DNA of 64,000 nt, taken from positions 21,856 through 85,855 of the forward strand of contig NZ_JAATOM010000024.1 of assembly GCF_019207085.1 (NCBI RefSeq), in the 5' to 3' direction. A program made the translations under genes and the position numbers. Numbering within the stretch: the stretch's first letter is position 1; every line of letters begins with the position of its first letter. This stretch comes from Variovorax sp. dw_308. Lineage in GTDB: Bacteria > Pseudomonadota > Gammaproteobacteria > Burkholderiales > Burkholderiaceae_C. The notes beneath the pieces are model-generated. The model saw only the letters and a program-made list of their open reading frames with translations. It made no database searches and was not told the origin of the DNA. Shown piece by piece: positions 62,106-64,000 of this stretch.

Positions 62106-62783
62106 ATGCCACCGGTCTCCTCCGTCCGTGCCGAAAACACCGAAAACGCCCCCAGCGCCGATGCCCCGGTGCCGGACGACCAGTTGATGCTTGCCTACGT
62201 CGGTGGCGACCGGACCGCGTTCGATGCGTTGTACGCCCGCCACGAGAGCGGGCTGTACCGGTTCGTGCGCCGCTTGATGGGCGTGCGCCTGTCCTCGGAG
62301 GTCGACGAGGTGTTCCAGGAAACCTGGGAGCGGATCGTCAAGGCGCGGGCGAGTTTTTCGCCGGAGCGCGCCAGCTGGCGGACCTGGGCCTTCACCCTCG
62401 CGCACAACCTGGCAATGGATCGCCTCCGCCTGAGCGGCCGCGAGGTGTCGTTCTATGCCCACGACGAGGACGGCGACGGGCTGGAGGCGGGCGTATTGTT
62501 CAGCCGCGGCGTGCTGCGCGCCGATGCTGCGCAGCATCCATCCACCGAGGACATTGCCTTCTGGCGCGCGGCCGGTCGCCGCCTGCTGGCCTGCCTGGAC
62601 GAACTGCCAGACGAACAACGCGCCGCCTTCCTGCTGCAGCAGGAGGAGGGCTTCACCATCGAGGCGATGTCCCTCAGCCTGGACGTCGGCTTCGAGACCG
62701 TGCGCAGCCGGTTGCGCTACGGCTTGCAGAAACTGCGCGTCTGCATGGAGCGCTACCTGTCTGCACTGGGGCGCGCGACATGA
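62106..62783 (+). CDS. ECF-type RNA polymerase sigma factor
   Basis: 225 residues. Region 2 runs through DQLMLAYVGGDRTAFDALYARHESGLYRFVRRLM in parts and DEVFQETWERIVKARASF, with WRTWAFTLAHNLAMDRLR as region 2.4. Region 4 has LDELPDEQRAAFLLQQEEGFTIEAMS and ETVRSRLRYGLQKLR, the -35 recognition helix-turn-helix. An acidic linker joins them. It is a group 4 sigma factor for stress or envelope genes. It overlaps the next gene by 4 bp, which is therefore likely its anti-sigma factor. The promoter and regulon are not visible here. Confidence 0.92.
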   Translation: MPPVSSVRAENTENAPSADAPVPDDQLMLAYVGGDRTAFDALYARHESGLYRFVRRLMGVRLSSEVDEVFQETWERIVKARASFSPERASWRTWAFTLAHNLAMDRLRLSGREVSFYAHDEDGDGLEAGVLFSRGVLRADAAQHPSTEDIAFWRAAGRRLLACLDELPDEQRAAFLLQQEEGFTIEAMSLSLDVGFETVRSRLRYGLQKLRVCMERYLSALGRAT

Positions 62784-64000
62784 ACGACAAGTACGCCATG
62801 CCCGAGGACGACGACCTGCCCGATCCGGCACTGCGCCGTGCGCTTGAAAACGCGCCGGACCATGCCGCCGTGCCCGGTTTCCACCTGCGCAGGACCATTC
62901 GCCAGATGGCGCACGAGGCCGTCGGGCCGAGCGACGCGGAGGTGACCGAGTCGCTGGACCGGTCCTGGTGGCGCCAACTGCTCGGCTTGGGCGCACCCGC
63001 CAAATCCCGTGGGCCATGGCGCGCGGCCTTCGCGACGGTGCTGGTCGCCGTCCTCGTGGGTGTGCTGTGGCAGCGTCAGCCCGTGCCGGGCCCGCAGCTC
63101 GACAGCCAGGCGCCCACAGCCCCGTCCTTGAGTACTGTCGCGCCCGCTACCCCTGCTGCCCCCGCCGCACCTGCAGCCGCAAAGGACGAGCCCAGCGCGC
63201 CAGCGGCGGATGCGTCCGCCAGCGCAGGTGGATCGCAAATCGCATTGCCGCCGACCATGTCTCCGGCGCGTGAATTGCCGCCGGAGCAGCCCCCGGCGCG
63301 CCTGGCATTTCCGCAGCCGACAGCGCGCGACATCGAGATCGAGGCCGCCTTGAGAAAGGCGCAGGAGGCGGAGCGCGAGGCGCAGGAAATTGCCAGCAAG
63401 GCGGTGCCGATCCCCTTCCCCGGAACCGGCGCTGCTCGCCCACCCAGCCCCTCGCCGGTCGCGCCGCCGACCACCGGGTCCCGGCGCGCGGACGAACGCG
63501 CGCTTTCCGGTGCGGCGCCTGCGGCCGCTGCGGACCGCCGCAATGCGCGCACACGCGACGAATTCGCGGCCGCCGCGCCAGCGCCAACGCCGCCAGCAGC
63601 CATGGCGCCCCCACCGCTACAGGCCGGCGCATCGAAGCAGGCCATGTCCCCATCTGGGGCGGCTCCCAATGCTGCAGCGAGCATCGCTCCCGGGGCCGCC
63701 CCATCGTCGCCGGTGCGCACGGAGGCCGGCGAGCCGCCGACCTTCGCGGCGCTGGGCCAGTGGACCCGCATGACGGTGATCGGCCCGCATGGCGAGAGCC
63801 GGACCTACACGCGCGGCGAAGCGGGCGAACTCGGCACGCTGATGGGGTCCGCAGCATTGGCAGCCGTGGGGCCGCAGCCCCTGCGCAACAAGGTGGAATG
63901 GCGCGTCATGCTGGAGCGCAATGGCAAGCCGCTGGCGCAGTTCGAACTGGCGCGTGGCGAGGTGCGCTGGCGCGAGGGCGGATCGGCGCCGGCCACCGGC
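62780..64000 (+). CDS. Putative anti-sigma factor, Pro/Ala-rich membrane protein (partial at right edge)
   Basis: 407 codons without a stop before the edge. The ATG overlaps the sigma factor stop (ATGA). The N-terminal cytoplasmic part (1-80) contains no HxxxCxxC zinc motif. One transmembrane helix (about residues 83-98, AAFATVLVAVLVGVLW) follows, and then a long periplasmic region. The latter is very rich in Pro and Ala (about 105-330), with a charged helix AALRKAQEAEREAQEIASKA, and ends with a more conserved part (WTRMTVIGPHGESRTYTRG). Gene order and topology suggest an anti-sigma factor that senses the envelope. This is inference, as the family was not recognised. Confidence 0.7.
   Translation, partial: MNDKYAMPEDDDLPDPALRRALENAPDHAAVPGFHLRRTIRQMAHEAVGPSDAEVTESLDRSWWRQLLGLGAPAKSRGPWRAAFATVLVAVLVGVLWQRQPVPGPQLDSQAPTAPSLSTVAPATPAAPAAPAAAKDEPSAPAADASASAGGSQIALPPTMSPARELPPEQPPARLAFPQPTARDIEIEAALRKAQEAEREAQEIASKAVPIPFPGTGAARPPSPSPVAPPTTGSRRADERALSGAAPAAAADRRNARTRDEFAAAAPAPTPPAAMAPPPLQAGASKQAMSPSGAAPNAAASIAPGAAPSSPVRTEAGEPPTFAALGQWTRMTVIGPHGESRTYTRGEAGELGTLMGSAALAAVGPQPLRNKVEWRVMLERNGKPLAQFELARGEVRWREGGSAPATG

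Overview
The window looks like chromosomal DNA of a high-GC betaproteobacterium of the Burkholderiales, most likely Comamonadaceae and close to Variovorax. The grounds are the very high GC, an S-adenosylhomocysteine (SAH) riboswitch in front of ahcY, a Bug-type solute receptor, a double-length UvrA paralogue, and the combination of MHS and ACS transporters. This is inference from gene content and recalled family features, with no database search. No rRNA or CRISPR array was seen, and one tRNA (CAT anticodon) is present.

Layout. 1-6.75 kb is a leucine-catabolism (liu-like) cluster: the tail of an enoyl-CoA hydratase, a DUF4126 membrane protein, a biotin-dependent acyl-CoA carboxylase alpha subunit, a GhrA-like reductase and HMG-CoA lyase. 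A lower-GC two-gene cassette (AAA ATPase plus a DUF4276/TOPRIM-like partner) is inserted in it. 6.9-11.3 kb holds YbaK, DUF1289, a DsbA-fold isomerase, an MHS transporter and msrA/msrB. 11.5-17.6 kb is a 2041-residue tandem UvrA with REP-like palindromes inside its reading frame. 17.7-23 kb carries a small membrane protein, a Bug receptor gene with an internal amber codon, a decayed Fic gene, and an amino-acid permease/amidohydrolase pair. 23-28 kb has a HAD phosphatase, prfC, an ACS transporter and an exported protein. 28.3-32.4 kb is the SAH-riboswitch methyl-cycle operon ahcY-tlyA-metF-rlpA-like.

32.4-45.5 kb is mostly core: rlmJ, rplM-rpsI, erpA, a DHA2 transporter, anmK with an M23 peptidase, tyrS, OmpA and FecR proteins, a CDF transporter, dtd, ybeY-phoH and ruvA, with ruvB at 52.2 kb. 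Between ruvA and ruvB lies a leftward seven-gene block (45.5-52.1 kb) resembling the E. coli ynbABCD lipid locus with an added acyltransferase. It encodes a CDP-alcohol transferase with unusual active-site asparagines, a hydrolase-methyltransferase fusion, a PAP2/dual-specificity phosphatase fusion, a small protein, a PlsC-like acyltransferase, a CdsA-like enzyme and a YdeI protein. Beyond ruvB come a dmeF remnant and a fusion of an AGMO-like hydroxylase with a YhhN/TMEM86-like lysoplasmalogenase, so this part of the window is rich in unusual lipid enzymes.

55.5-64 kb holds an LpxH-like phosphoesterase, a complete IS1182-type element with 21-bp perfect terminal repeats, a large multidomain glycosyltransferase, a retropepsin-like protease, the tRNA gene, and an ECF sigma factor followed by a putative anti-sigma factor that runs off the right edge.

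The strongest candidates for new biology are the AAA/DUF4276 cassette (a possible defence system), the ynb-like lipid block, the AGMO-lysoplasmalogenase fusion, the in-frame REP insertions in uvrA, and the duplicated start of the carboxylase gene with its coupled 41-codon leader.
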